64,000 nucleotides of DNA from Algoriphagus sp. (GCA_029945945.1 JAQSDM010000012.1:124001-188000), one strand, 5' to 3'. Counted from the first letter of the stretch, positions 7,115-15,840 are shown. The notes: generated by a model not told the origin, from the sequence alone. Made by a program: numbers and translations.

Positions 7115-9564
7115 TATTCCCGGGTGTAATTACCGATTCGGATCACGTCTGCGAAAACTCCAGCTGCTGTCACGTCTGCTCCGGCACCAGGACCACGAAT
7201 GATCATAGGTCTGTCATGATAGCGCTCAGTAGTCAGCAAAATCATGTTATCACTTCCCTGCAATCCGCTGAATGGATGTGCAATCGGCAAGGAATTTAAA
7301 CCTACAGTGGCTTTTCCGTTTTCAAGTGTTGCCATGAATCGGAGTTTTTCACCCTTGGCTCCAGCCTTGGCAAGCAAATCCGCAAATTCCTGGTCGTGGC
7401 CTTGAAGCTTCTGGAAAAATTCCTCCACTGAGGCTGCTTTCTTACAATCTTCCGGAACCATACTCTGAATCGTGATCGAATCAAACTCAAGTTCCTGCTC
7501 CGCTTCTCTTCCGAGAATCAGAATTTTTCTTGCTACGTCCATTCCGCTGAGATCGTCTCTTGGGTCCGGCTCGGTATAGCCTTTTTCTTTTGCCACTTTC
7601 ACTACTTCTGAGAATGGCTCCCCGTTTTCCAGTTCTGAAAAAATAAAATTCATCGATCCGCTGAGAACAGCCTGAATCCTGATCACGCGATCACCACTCA
7701 ACATCAAATCCTGAAGTGTATTGATTACAGGAAGACCGGCGGCCACGTTGGTTTCGTACAGGAATTTTACTCCTCGCTTTTTCGCCAATTTTTTCAAAGC
7801 CTTGTATTGCTCCATCGACCCGGAATTTGCCTTTTTATTGGGAGTGACGATGGCAACTTTTGCTTCCAGAATTCTGAAATACGCATCTGCCACTTCCTGA
7901 CTTGCGGTGCAATCCACAAAAACCGAGTTGGAGAAGTTCATGTCCTCCATGGTCTGAATGAATTTCTCCAGATCCATTTTTGGATCCGCATCATTTAGCT
8001 GATGAGGGTTTTTAAGGTCAAATCCATCTTCATGAAATGCCATGAAACGGCTATTTGCCAGTCCGTGAATCTGAATATCAAGTTCGCTTTCACCGCGAAG
8101 TTTGCGCTGCTGATTTGCAATCATTTTGATCAAAGCCTGACCGATCAGTCCGGTACCCACCAGGAATACGTGGAGAACTTTGGTTTCGGAAAGGAAAAAT
8201 GCCTCGTGCAAAGCATTGAGTGCCTTTTGCAAATCAGGCTGAGGGATCACAGCTGAGATATTCAATTCCGAACTTCCCTGTGCAATTGCCGCCACGTTGA
8301 TGTTATTGCGGCCGAGTGCACGGAACATTCGTCCTGAAGCTCCGGGGTTTGATTTCATGTTTTCCCCCACCACAGCCACTGTTGCCAGATTGTGAAGAAG
8401 AATCACCTGATCCATCTCACCGGATTTGATCTCGTAATAGAACTCTTTTTCCACCGCTTCTTTGGCGGCGTGAGCTTCATGGGTTTTGATGGCAAGACAG
8501 ATGCTGTGCTCAGACGAAGCCTGAGAAATCAGCAAAATATTGACTTTTGCCTCAGCCAGAGCCTTGAAAACTCGGCTACTTGCCCCGACGGAATCCATCA
8601 ATCCAGCACCCTGAACAGTAACAATGGAAATGTTTGACATCGAACTGATTCCCTTGATCAATGCACCATGGCTTACTTCGCCATTGATGAGTGTACCTGG
8701 ATTTTCGGGTTCGAATGTGTTTTTGATGTAAATCGGAATAGATTTCTTCATCGCCGGCTGCATAGTCGCCGGAAAAATGACTTTGGCACCAAAGTGAGAA
8801 AGCTCCATCGCCTCATTATAACTCAACTGAGGAATAGTGAATGCAGTGTAAACCAGCTTCGGATCGGAAGTCAAAACTCCCGACACATCAGTCCAAATCT
8901 CCAGATCTTCAGCATCGAGCGCAGCTGCAAAAATCGCAGCCGTATAATCCGAGCCAGACCTTCCCAAGGTGGTGGTTTCGCCTTTGGCAGTCGAAGCGAT
9001 GAACCCGGTAATGACTTTTACTCCGTCATGCTTTTGAAAATATTCTTTGATCTGAGCATTGGTCACTTCGAAATCAACCCTGGCCTGTCCGAATCGATCG
9101 TTGGTACGAATGACTTCTCTTGTATCCAGAAATTGAGTTTTAATTCCATGACCCAATAGAGATTCTGAAAGCATAAAAGAGGAAAGTCGCTCACCAAAAC
9201 TCGCTACATAATCAAGGGTACGTGCGGAATTCTCTTTGATCAGATAGATTCCGTGAAAAAGGTCTTCCAATTCCTTGAATCGCACTTTCACAAAAGTCAT
9301 CACAGTAGATTGATGCTGTACAGCGATCAGCTGACGTACCATGGTCAAATGCCTCTCTTCCAGCGACAACAGAAGGTCGCGGTATACTTCGTCACCTTCT
9401 CTTGCAAGTTGGGCTATTTTTAGAAGGCTTTCCGTCACTCCGCCAAAGGCAGAAAAAACGACGGCGATTTCATGCTGCCTAAGCTTATCCTGAATGATGG
9501 AAAAAACTCGTTTGATATTTTCGGGGTTCGCTACGGATGAACCACCAAACTTGATTATTTTCAT
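7114..9564 (-). CDS. thrA: Bifunctional aspartate kinase / homoserine dehydrogenase
   Basis: An 816-residue fusion that carries out the first and third steps of the aspartate pathway to threonine and methionine. The kinase domain starts at residue 1 (KFGGSSVAN) and includes the GRSGSDYTAA motif near residue 215. Two ACT-type regulatory regions lie at about residues 310-460 and bind the feedback inhibitor, normally threonine. The homoserine dehydrogenase domain follows from about 465, with the NAD(P)-binding VFLVGTGLIGQAL segment and the later VTPNKKA motif. Order and length match the E. coli ThrA type. A Thr-rich leader ORF and hairpin upstream suggest control by attenuation as well. Confidence 0.96.
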   Translation of the reverse strand: MKIIKFGGSSVANPENIKRVFSIIQDKLRQHEIAVVFSAFGGVTESLLKIAQLAREGDEVYRDLLLSLEERHLTMVRQLIAVQHQSTVMTFVKVRFKELEDLFHGIYLIKENSARTLDYVASFGERLSSFMLSESLLGHGIKTQFLDTREVIRTNDRFGQARVDFEVTNAQIKEYFQKHDGVKVITGFIASTAKGETTTLGRSGSDYTAAIFAAALDAEDLEIWTDVSGVLTSDPKLVYTAFTIPQLSYNEAMELSHFGAKVIFPATMQPAMKKSIPIYIKNTFEPENPGTLINGEVSHGALIKGISSMSNISIVTVQGAGLMDSVGASSRVFKALAEAKVNILLISQASSEHSICLAIKTHEAHAAKEAVEKEFYYEIKSGEMDQVILLHNLATVAVVGENMKSNPGASGRMFRALGRNNINVAAIAQGSSELNISAVIPQPDLQKALNALHEAFFLSETKVLHVFLVGTGLIGQALIKMIANQQRKLRGESELDIQIHGLANSRFMAFHEDGFDLKNPHQLNDADPKMDLEKFIQTMEDMNFSNSVFVDCTASQEVADAYFRILEAKVAIVTPNKKANSGSMEQYKALKKLAKKRGVKFLYETNVAAGLPVINTLQDLMLSGDRVIRIQAVLSGSMNFIFSELENGEPFSEVVKVAKEKGYTEPDPRDDLSGMDVARKILILGREAEQELEFDSITIQSMVPEDCKKAASVEEFFQKLQGHDQEFADLLAKAGAKGEKLRFMATLENGKATVGLNSLPIAHPFSGLQGSDNMILLTTERYHDRPMIIRGPGAGADVTAAGVFADVIRIGNYTRE

Positions 9565-9623
9565 AAATAATGAGGAAGAAAACAGATTTCTGGGAAAATG
9601 AAATTGACCTTAAATAGGCCATA

Positions 9624-9661
9624 GGGGCGAGCACTCGGGTATATTAACGGGAACGCCCCGT
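9624..9661 (-). promoter_or_regulatory. Candidate attenuator hairpin of the thr operon
   Basis: On the minus strand GGGGCG (complement of 9654-9659) can pair with CGCCCC (complement of 9624-9629). A smaller competing stem, ACGGG with CCCGT (complements of 9657-9661 and 9647-9651), uses part of the same bases, so the two exclude each other. The 5' arm lies inside the last codons of the Thr-rich leader ORF, so a stalled ribosome would mask it. No strong U-run follows, so termination may be Rho-dependent, or control may be at translation. Confidence 0.5.
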
Positions 9662-9721
9662 AAAGGTGGTGCACATCCATGTAGTCATAGAAAAAGTGGT
9701 GCAAGCGCCTGTACCCATCAT
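9644..9721 (-). CDS. Threonine-rich leader peptide of the thr operon
   Basis: A 25-codon ORF starts with two successive ATGs (9716-9721) and ends in TAA (9644-9646), about 80 nt before the thrA start. Eight of its 25 residues are Thr, in pairs: segments read MMGTGACTTF, SMTTWM and CTTFTGRSR. All four Thr codons are used (ACA, ACC, ACT, ACG). Leader peptides rich in the end product are the sensing part of classical amino-acid attenuators (thrL of enterobacteria). Four Met and two Cys are also present, but no Ile, unlike enterobacterial thrL. No sequence similarity to thrL is claimed; the call rests on position, composition and the overlapping hairpin. Confidence 0.7.
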   Translation of the reverse strand: MMGTGACTTFSMTTWMCTTFTGRSR

Positions 9722-9981
9722 TGGGACAAGGTTTTCAGAAGTAGAAATTTTCGCTGCAAATACCATAACTGGAGAATTGACAGGGCAATTTTACTGAGGA
9801 ATTTCCATTATGCCAAACAAACTATTAGAGAATTTCGAAATATTTGGAATTTTCGTTACCGATTGTCTAAAAAATCTGGCTTTTGTTAGAAAGTCGATTT
9901 TTTCGATTTCGAAAAACTAATACCCTAAAAACCATTTTTCATCGAATCCGAAAACTTTCAGTAAATCTAAAAATCGCTGCT

Positions 9982-10404
9982 ATGAAACACGTAAAAATTC
10001 TTTCCCTGGGACTTTTGATCCTATTTTTCAGCAGCTGTGGCAGCACCGAAAAGCTGAATACAGGTAGCCTTTTGACTGGCAACACCTGGGAGCTTTCATC
10101 TTTGATGGGTGAGGATCCGGATTTGAATAAATTCCGGGATGGATTGCCTTCTCTTTCATTTTTGGATGGAGGAAAGTTGGCGGGATTTGCAGGCTGTAAC
10201 AATTTCTCCGGAGGATTTTCTCTTGAAGGAAACTCAATCCAACTCGATCCGGGAGCGATGACCAGAAAAGCTTGTCAGGGAGGCGGGGAAGATGAATTTA
10301 TCTCAGCTATGAGCAGGGTGAAAAACATAAAAGCAGGGAAAGATAAACTTACCCTGCTCGATGGTACAACTGAAATTATGACTTTGATTCCAAAATTGGA
10401 ATAA
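9982..10404 (+). CDS. META domain-containing lipoprotein (HslJ-like)
   Basis: A 140-residue lipoprotein. The ATG at 9982 gives a lipoprotein signal peptide ending in FFSSC, so the mature protein would be anchored by Cys at about residue 18. The rest is one META domain (about residues 33-138) with the family's GNTWELSS start, the AGFAGCNNFSGG core and the MTRKAC motif. Homologues such as E. coli HslJ are linked to heat and novobiocin resistance, but the biochemical role is unknown. A longer in-frame start at 9883 would place the signal peptide internally. It is divergent from the thr operon, with about 260 bp shared upstream. Confidence 0.82.
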   Translation: MKHVKILSLGLLILFFSSCGSTEKLNTGSLLTGNTWELSSLMGEDPDLNKFRDGLPSLSFLDGGKLAGFAGCNNFSGGFSLEGNSIQLDPGAMTRKACQGGGEDEFISAMSRVKNIKAGKDKLTLLDGTTEIMTLIPKLE

Positions 10405-10414
10405 ACTCCGGATT

Positions 10415-10870
10415 TTAAATAATCTCTTCGATCGGGTGGTTTTTTCCCCGGAAATTCACCTGATCGTTTTTCTTTTTACCGAGTATCAATTGACCAAGTG
10501 GAGAGTTTTTACTCAATAAATAAACTTTCTTGTCTTCGACATTGATTTGACCCAGGCTCACTGCCAGCATAAACCAATCCGAGCCAAGCTTCACCATGCT
10601 TCCTTCCTGTACAGATGGAGCTGTTTCTTTGATAGCCTGCAGGCGTTGGATTTCATCTAGATCCACTTTGCTCTGCTTGATCTGCAGCTCCAAGGTCATC
10701 AAATCCTGAGTCATCATCTCACGACTCGTTTCAAACTTATCACCAGCGCTGCTTTTGGTTTCTTCCAGAATCCCATCAAGCATGGCACTTCTTTCTTCGT
10801 TGAGAAGTCTGTTTTTTTCTTTCAGCAGCGTCAATGCTGCCTGATAAACTTTTGTCTTTAATTCATTCAT
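10415..10870 (-). CDS. GreA/GreB-like family protein
   Basis: A 151-residue protein with an N-terminal helical coiled-coil half (residues 1-85, rich in Glu, Lys and Leu) and a C-terminal half resembling the FKBP-like domain of transcript cleavage factors (SMVKLGSDWFMLAVSLG to SPLGQLILGKK). In Bacteroidota this group is often labelled GreA/GreB-like or, wrongly, 3-oxoacyl-ACP synthase. True GreA and GreB carry paired acidic residues at the coiled-coil tip; here the tip region (about ETKSSAGDKFE) does not clearly keep them, so a role in RNA polymerase backtracking is uncertain. It is the last gene of a three-gene minus-strand run. Confidence 0.65.
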   Translation of the reverse strand: MNELKTKVYQAALTLLKEKNRLLNEERSAMLDGILEETKSSAGDKFETSREMMTQDLMTLELQIKQSKVDLDEIQRLQAIKETAPSVQEGSMVKLGSDWFMLAVSLGQINVEDKKVYLLSKNSPLGQLILGKKKNDQVNFRGKNHPIEEII

Positions 10871-10873
10871 AAA

Positions 10874-11335
10874 TTACTCAGTACAAGGTTCTTTGCGTCG
10901 TGTATCGATGATGTAGACTATTTTCCAGCCTTCAGCAGTTTTGACCAACTGGAAAGAATTGACTCCGCAATGACTGAAATTTCCGTTTACATAAAATCTA
11001 TAAGGAGTCCAGGCAGATGCCATCGTCCCGTCTACTTTTATTTGATAATCCAGGATTCGCTCATCCAGTTGGGTTTCTGCCGGAGTGGTGGAAATTCGCT
11101 TCGCAAAATCAGCAACAGAATTACTTCCAACTTCACTTCCTTCAGGCTTCGCAATTACGGTATTCATAATCGCCTCCGGCGTGAAAGCTGCTGATACCTG
11201 ATCTGCATTTTTCGCTCGCATCCCATCAAAAAGAGAAACGATTACTGCTTTTACTTCCTCTTCTTCTGACTGAGAAAATGCTGGAATACCAACCAAGAAG
11301 GAGAATAAGACTAAAAGGATGAGTTTACTTTTCAT
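10874..11335 (-). CDS. Exported NTF2-like (SnoaL) protein
   Basis: A 153-residue protein with a signal peptide (MKSKLILLVLFSFLVGIPAFS) and a single NTF2/SnoaL-like cone-fold domain of about 125 residues. Typical signs are the early helix EEEVKAVIVSLFDGMRAKNAD, the FTPEA strand and the late SFQLVKTAEGWKIVYI strand. Such proteins bind small ligands or act as simple hydrolases or isomerases; no catalytic set can be assigned. It lies 3 nt from the start of the GreA/B-like gene and 11 nt after the SDR gene, so these three are probably one operon. Confidence 0.75.
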   Translation of the reverse strand: MKSKLILLVLFSFLVGIPAFSQSEEEEVKAVIVSLFDGMRAKNADQVSAAFTPEAIMNTVIAKPEGSEVGSNSVADFAKRISTTPAETQLDERILDYQIKVDGTMASAWTPYRFYVNGNFSHCGVNSFQLVKTAEGWKIVYIIDTRRKEPCTE

Positions 11336-11346
11336 TTAAATTTTGT

Positions 11347-12024
11347 TTAAGACTCTCCGTAAAGTTTGAAAGTCATATTGCGCAGAGCCGGAGTATTCAC
11401 CGCATAATGCATGGCTTCGGCAATGTCATTTGGGTTCACCCACTTGCTGAAATCGGCATCCGGCATACTTTTTCTGTTTTGTGGCGTATCTATAATACTC
11501 GGAACGAAAATATGCGAACGGATTGAAGTCTCTTTGGTTTCTTCGCCGATGATTTCTGCAAGTGTAATCACAAGTTTTTTACTCATTGCATAAGCCAAAA
11601 CTCCCTGCGCATCCGCAGGTTGCAGCGCAGGCCTGGCTCCTACGAAAAGGAAAGTGCCTTTTTGCTGCTTTTTCATGATCGGCAAAAACCCTTTTACCAA
11701 GTGAAATGCGCTAAAGAAATTAAGCGTAAACATCTTTTCCAGGTCTTTTTGAAGGGTTACTTCAAGTGCTCCTGATACAAAGCCTCCCACAATAAGAGCA
11801 AGAGCGTCTACCTCGCCATATTGCAAATGGTATTCTTTGATAAATTCGCTTACTGCCTGCTCATCAGTTACATCCACTTCATAGACATCATCTGCCTCCT
11901 CTACCACTTCATCTTTGCCCGGGTGGGTCAAAGCAATTATATGGTAGCCTTCTCGCTTAAACTTCTCGACCACCGCCTGACCGAGATTTCCTGCTGCTCC
12001 GGTGATTATGATATTTCTAGTCAT
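11347..12024 (-). CDS. Short-chain dehydrogenase/reductase (SDR)
   Basis: A 225-residue NAD(P)-dependent oxidoreductase. The nucleotide-binding motif ITGAAGNLGQAV is at residues 7-18 and the catalytic YAMSK motif at about 150-154. The Asn of the classical NxGG region is replaced by the LIVGGF segment. Family length is normal. The substrate cannot be predicted. First gene of a likely operon with the NTF2-like and GreA/B-like genes, and divergent from mscS. Confidence 0.85.
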   Translation of the reverse strand: MTRNIIITGAAGNLGQAVVEKFKREGYHIIALTHPGKDEVVEEADDVYEVDVTDEQAVSEFIKEYHLQYGEVDALALIVGGFVSGALEVTLQKDLEKMFTLNFFSAFHLVKGFLPIMKKQQKGTFLFVGARPALQPADAQGVLAYAMSKKLVITLAEIIGEETKETSIRSHIFVPSIIDTPQNRKSMPDADFSKWVNPNDIAEAMHYAVNTPALRNMTFKLYGES

Positions 12025-12082
12025 GATTATGAAAAATTGATCCCGATAATCGTTAAAATTAGCCTTAATTTTTCAATAAGGC

Positions 12083-12976
12083 ATGAATCACCTCAAAACC
12101 AGTATTCAGAGTAAAGAAAATAAGAGAAAAAGAAACTTTGCCGCGAAGCTTCTTTTGCTGATTATTTTGGAATTCTTCTACGAAGGAGACACCATTTTAA
12201 GCCCCTTTCTGGTGCAATATTCCATTCTTTATAATGTTGTCAAAGCACTGATTTTCCTGCTTAGTGCAAATCTTTTAATCTCACTTGGAAGGATCATTAC
12301 GCTAAGATTCTACCTTCAAAAAACAGATGACTCCAAGGTTCAGCCAAATTTCGTAATCGGGATAGACCGGATTTCAAGTATTCTGAATGTAAACGCCATC
12401 GTGATTTCATTCATGTTGGCCTTTGGAATCAAGCCTTTGGAGTTCTTGACCAGCATCACCATTGTGGCAGCGGCCATCGCTATTTTGACCAAGGATTTTA
12501 TTTCCAATATCATCAATGGCCTGATCATCATGTTTTCGGATCAACTTGAGATTGGAGATAAAATCCATATTGGCAAAAGCACCGGGTTTATCCGGGATAT
12601 CACGCTGAGTAATATCATCCTGAAAAATGATACGGGAGAAATTATCATCATCCCTAATTCCATGGTACTCGCTTCAGAAGTGATCAATTATTCCAAGAAC
12701 AATACCCACCAAATGATTTTTGATACGGAGTTGCCCTATTCTACAGAATTACAATTGAGTGGTTTGGAAGAAAAATTAAACCAGGTTTTGACTTCATTTT
12801 CAGAGTATGTTTTCCTGGAAGGAGCTCAGCTGAATGTCCTCGAACGAAAAGCCGAAACTCTGCTGGTACGGTACCAATTTCCAATTAAATCCGGAGAAAA
12901 GGCCACAGAAATCCAGGTGAGAAAAGTAATCAACCAAGCCCTGATCGATTGGAGTCATGAAAAGCGAAAAGCCTAA
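12083..12976 (+). CDS. MscS-family mechanosensitive ion channel
   Basis: A 297-residue membrane channel protein. Hydrophobic segments lie at about residues 20-34, 45-70, 95-115 and 120-150, the last being the pore-lining helix (LTSITIVAAAIAILTKDFISNIINGLIIMF). The soluble beta domain follows, with DQLEIGDKIHIG and the IIIPNSMVLASEVINYS motif characteristic of MscS. It is expected to open under membrane tension and release solutes during osmotic downshock. The last 20 nt overlap the start of the next gene, which suggests coupled translation. Confidence 0.88.
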   Translation: MNHLKTSIQSKENKRKRNFAAKLLLLIILEFFYEGDTILSPFLVQYSILYNVVKALIFLLSANLLISLGRIITLRFYLQKTDDSKVQPNFVIGIDRISSILNVNAIVISFMLAFGIKPLEFLTSITIVAAAIAILTKDFISNIINGLIIMFSDQLEIGDKIHIGKSTGFIRDITLSNIILKNDTGEIIIIPNSMVLASEVINYSKNNTHQMIFDTELPYSTELQLSGLEEKLNQVLTSFSEYVFLEGAQLNVLERKAETLLVRYQFPIKSGEKATEIQVRKVINQALIDWSHEKRKA

Positions 12977-13295
12977 TTATTTTGATCTGGTCTATCAGGT
13001 AGTCCGGGAAATCCCGAGGGGTAGAGTCTGCTCTTACGGTATCATTGCAAATTATTTAGGCATAAAAAGCGGTGCCAGAATGGTCGGCTATGCTATGAAT
13101 GCCGCCCATACAATGCCGGATGTACCTGCTCATCGAGTAGTAAATCGTCAGGGTTTATTAACAGGAAGACATCATTTTGCTACCCCTACCCTGATGCAGG
13201 AATTGCTGGAAAAAGAGGGGGTATTCGTGGAAAATGATCAGGTCAAAGACTTCGAAAAGATTTTTTGGAACCCGGAAACTGAGTTGAAAGTCTGA
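12957..13295 (+). CDS. Alkyltransferase-like protein (ATL), MGMT family
   Basis: A 112-residue DNA-repair adaptor related to O6-alkylguanine-DNA alkyltransferase. The helix-turn-helix part (IPRGRVCSYGIIANYLG, GARMVGYAMNAA) is intact. The active-site PCHRV motif reads PAHRVV at about residues 60-65, so the alkyl-accepting Cys is Ala. That replacement and the short length are the known marks of ATL proteins, which bind alkylated bases and flag them for nucleotide excision repair instead of repairing them. The gene overlaps mscS by 20 nt and its stop abuts the convergent symporter gene. Confidence 0.88.
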   Translation: MKSEKPNYFDLVYQVVREIPRGRVCSYGIIANYLGIKSGARMVGYAMNAAHTMPDVPAHRVVNRQGLLTGRHHFATPTLMQELLEKEGVFVENDQVKDFEKIFWNPETELKV

Positions 13296-14738
13296 TTACT
13301 TCCTTCTGATCAAAACCAATCCCAAGAACATCAACAAGCCATTCAGGATCAAAGCTTCAAAGCCAAATTTGTATCCCCAAAGTAATTTTTCGGAGTTTTG
13401 ACTGATCAGAAATGTCAAAACCGGAGCTGAAACTGCCAAGAACGGAACCCATTTATCTTTCACCTGCCAGGTTGTAAAAAGTCCAAAAGCATATAATCCC
13501 AGCAATGGACCGTATGTATAGCCGGCAATGATAAACACCGAATTGATCACGCTCTCATCATTTATCCAGTAAAACATCAGGATCGCGAGAATCATGACAA
13601 GCGAGAAAGCAACGTGAACACGCTGACGAACCTTGACCCTCTGATCCGCCGGATACCGTCTGTCGATTTCGAGAAAATCAATGCAAAATGACGTCGTTAA
13701 TGCAGTCAGTGTAGAATCCGCACTTGAATAAGCCGCAGCAATGATTCCGAGTACAAAGACAATTCCAGCAAAAGCTGAGAAATGCTCAGTTGCGAGAAGT
13801 GGAAAAAGCTCATCTGATCTGGTGGGAAGTGGAATTCCCTTGGTTTCAGCATAGAGATAAAGCATAATCCCAAGAGATAAAAACAGGATGTTTACAATCA
13901 CCAGAATGATGGTAAACCAGAACATATTCTTCTGTGCATCCCCGATGTTTTTGCATGTCAGGTTCTTCTGCATCATGTCCTGATCCAGGCCGGTCATCAC
14001 GATGGTAATAAAAGCTCCTGAGATAAATTGCTTGAAAAAGTTGGTTCCGTCTTTCCAGTCCCAATTGAAAATCTTCGAACGTGGATCCGAACTTACCGCT
14101 TCAAAATAGGCGGATATCCCATCAAAACTCAGTTCTTGCCCAATCAAAACAATAATGATAACCACCGCTGCAAGCATGAAAAAGGTCTGCAAAGTATCAG
14201 TCCATACGACTGTCTTAATTCCACCGCGGTGCGTATACACCCAAATCAACCCAACTGTAATCACGACCGAAACCCAGAAAGGTATTCCAAGGGAATCAAA
14301 CAAAATCAACTGAAGTACAGCTGCAACCAGGAATACCCTCAGAGATGAACCCAACGTTCTGGAGAGAATAAAGAAAAAAGCTCCGGTCTTATAGGACCAA
14401 AATCCAAAACGATCTTCGAGATAGGAATAAATCGAAACTAAATTGAGGCGGTAATACAAAGGCAGGAGAACTTTGGCTATTGTGAAATACCCAACCGTAT
14501 AACCCAAAACAACTTGGAAGTAATAGAAGTTAGAATTACCAACTTCGCCCGGAACTGAGATAAATGTGACACCGGAAAGTGATGCCCCAATCATGCCAAA
14601 AGCCACCAAAAACCACGGGGATTGACGATCGCCTGTAAAGAAAGTATCAGCAGAAATTTTTCTGGTGGTAAACCAGGAAATCAGAAATAAGAGTAAAAAA
14701 TAAAAGCAAATGACAACAAGGACGACTTGGGGATTCAT
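13296..14738 (-). CDS. Sodium:solute symporter (SSS family)
   Basis: A 480-residue inner-membrane transporter with about 13 hydrophobic segments. The N-terminal FFTGDRQSPWFLVAFGMIGASLSG region (shown in part: DRQSPWFLVAFGM) and the RTLGSSLRVFLVA segment near residue 128 are typical of the SSS family, which couples Na+ inflow to uptake of sugars, amino acids or carboxylates. The HRGGIKTVVWTDTLQ motif and DQDMMQKNL follow. The substrate is unknown; the closest named members are sialic acid and proline carriers. Length is normal. It is convergent with the ATL gene, and clpS lies divergent upstream. Confidence 0.88.
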   Translation of the reverse strand: MNPQVVLVVICFYFLLLFLISWFTTRKISADTFFTGDRQSPWFLVAFGMIGASLSGVTFISVPGEVGNSNFYYFQVVLGYTVGYFTIAKVLLPLYYRLNLVSIYSYLEDRFGFWSYKTGAFFFILSRTLGSSLRVFLVAAVLQLILFDSLGIPFWVSVVITVGLIWVYTHRGGIKTVVWTDTLQTFFMLAAVVIIIVLIGQELSFDGISAYFEAVSSDPRSKIFNWDWKDGTNFFKQFISGAFITIVMTGLDQDMMQKNLTCKNIGDAQKNMFWFTIILVIVNILFLSLGIMLYLYAETKGIPLPTRSDELFPLLATEHFSAFAGIVFVLGIIAAAYSSADSTLTALTTSFCIDFLEIDRRYPADQRVKVRQRVHVAFSLVMILAILMFYWINDESVINSVFIIAGYTYGPLLGLYAFGLFTTWQVKDKWVPFLAVSAPVLTFLISQNSEKLLWGYKFGFEALILNGLLMFLGLVLIRRK

Positions 14739-14790
14739 AAATGCGAATAGAGTGGGTCGCTAAGTTGTTCAATATTCTTAATTTTGCAAA

Positions 14791-15084
14791 ATGAATGTAT
14801 TGAATCCTACTAAACCATACTATGAAGAAGTTGAGGTACTCCTAGAGGAATTGCTCGATCAGGAGGCTTCAGATTTGGTTGTTTACAACGACGAAGTAAA
14901 TACCTTCGACCACGTGATTAATGTCTTGATGAAAGTGTGCGAACACTCGCGAGAGCAAGCAGAGCAATGCACGCTGATCATCCATTACAAAGGTAAATGT
15001 GCTGTGAAAAAGGGCTCGTTCGAAGAATTGAAGCCCATGTGTGAAGCAATTCTTGATGCCGGGATTCAGGCCAATATAGTTTAA
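14791..15084 (+). CDS. clpS: ATP-dependent Clp protease adaptor
   Basis: A 97-residue cytoplasmic adaptor that delivers N-degron substrates to ClpAP-type proteases. The conserved core VVYNDEVNTFDHVINVL lies at about residues 29-45, with the Asn and Asp residues that bind the substrate N-terminus. The HYKGKCAVKKG segment matches the later conserved region. Its unstructured N-terminal arm is about 25 residues, as usual. recR follows after 10 nt, probably in the same transcript. Confidence 0.93.
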   Translation: MNVLNPTKPYYEEVEVLLEELLDQEASDLVVYNDEVNTFDHVINVLMKVCEHSREQAEQCTLIIHYKGKCAVKKGSFEELKPMCEAILDAGIQANIV

Positions 15085-15094
15085 CAACCCACTT

Positions 15095-15715
15095 GTGAAT
15101 TTCCCTTCCAAACTTATTGAAGATGCCGTAACTGAGATTTCCCGATTGCCGGGAATCGGAAAAAAAACCGCGCTCAGGCTTGCCCTTCATTTACTTAAAC
15201 AGCACGAAGCCAATACGGAGGCTTTAGCGCTTGCGATTACCAGGATGCGGACAGAGATTCGCTATTGCAAGAATTGTCATAACATTTCCGATGCAGAAGA
15301 ATGCAGCATCTGCCTAAGTCACAGACGCGATCACTCCATCATTTGCGTGGTAGAGGATATCCGGGATGTGCTGGCAATCGAGAATACAAATCAGTTTCAG
15401 GGAAAATACCATGTCTTGGGAGGAGTTATTTCTCCGATTCAGGGCATTGGACCAGATGAGATCAAAATCGAATCGCTGATCTCCAGAGTGGAGCAAGCTC
15501 CTGCAGATGCTTCGATCCGGGAAATTATTTTGGCGCTAAGCGCGACGATGGAAGGAGATACAACAGCTTTCTATCTTGCGAAAAGACTAAAAGAAAAAGG
15601 GGTAAAAGTGAGCACAATCTCAAGAGGAATTCCTGTTGGGGGTGAATTGGAGTTTACTGACGAGGTTACCTTGGGCCGAAGCATCATGACTCGTATTAAT
15701 TATTCCTGGGAGTAA
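15095..15715 (+). CDS. recR: Recombination mediator protein
   Basis: A 206-residue protein that acts with RecO (and RecF) to load RecA on gapped DNA. A helix-hairpin-helix lies near residues 10-30 (RLPGIGKKTALRLA). A four-Cys zinc site is visible (CKNCHNIS and CSIC, about residues 57-75). The Toprim domain starts at ICVVEDIRDV (about 82) and the C-terminal Walker-like region follows. The start is a GTG at 15095, chosen because it gives normal family length; no ATG is suitably placed. Co-transcribed with clpS. Confidence 0.94.
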   Translation: MNFPSKLIEDAVTEISRLPGIGKKTALRLALHLLKQHEANTEALALAITRMRTEIRYCKNCHNISDAEECSICLSHRRDHSIICVVEDIRDVLAIENTNQFQGKYHVLGGVISPIQGIGPDEIKIESLISRVEQAPADASIREIILALSATMEGDTTAFYLAKRLKEKGVKVSTISRGIPVGGELEFTDEVTLGRSIMTRINYSWE

Positions 15716-15722
15716 GATTTTG

Positions 15723-15753
15723 TTTGTGCAGAATAAAGCGCTGTCTATATTTG
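15723..15753 (+). promoter_or_regulatory. Consensus Bacteroidota promoter of tRNA-Ala
   Basis: TTTG (15723-15726), a 19-nt spacer, and TATATTTG (15746-15753) match the Bacteroidota primary promoter TTTG-N19-TAnnTTTG exactly. The tRNA begins 11 nt later. This is the clearest promoter in the window. Confidence 0.85.
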
Positions 15754-15763
15754 CACTCCGTTT

Positions 15764-15837
15764 GGGGGATTAGCTCAGTTGGCTAGAGCACTACGCTGGC
15801 AGTGTAGGGGTCATCGGTTCGAATCCGATATTCTCCA
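15764..15837 (+). tRNA. tRNA-Ala (anticodon GGC)
   Basis: The cloverleaf folds by eye. The acceptor stem GGGGGAT pairs with ATTCTCC (two G-U pairs), the D stem is GCTC/GAGC, and the anticodon stem CTACG/TGTAG encloses the loop CTGGCAG with anticodon GGC. The T stem ATCGG/CCGAT has the loop TTCGAAT. The discriminator base is A and the CCA tail is not encoded. It reads GCC and GCU alanine codons. It stands as a single-gene unit with its own promoter and terminator. Confidence 0.95.
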
Positions 15838-15840
15838 CGT

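Noticed and set aside
12957..13295. Active O6-alkylguanine alkyltransferase (Ogt)
   Set aside because: The acceptor Cys of the PCHRV motif is replaced by Ala, so it cannot transfer the alkyl group.
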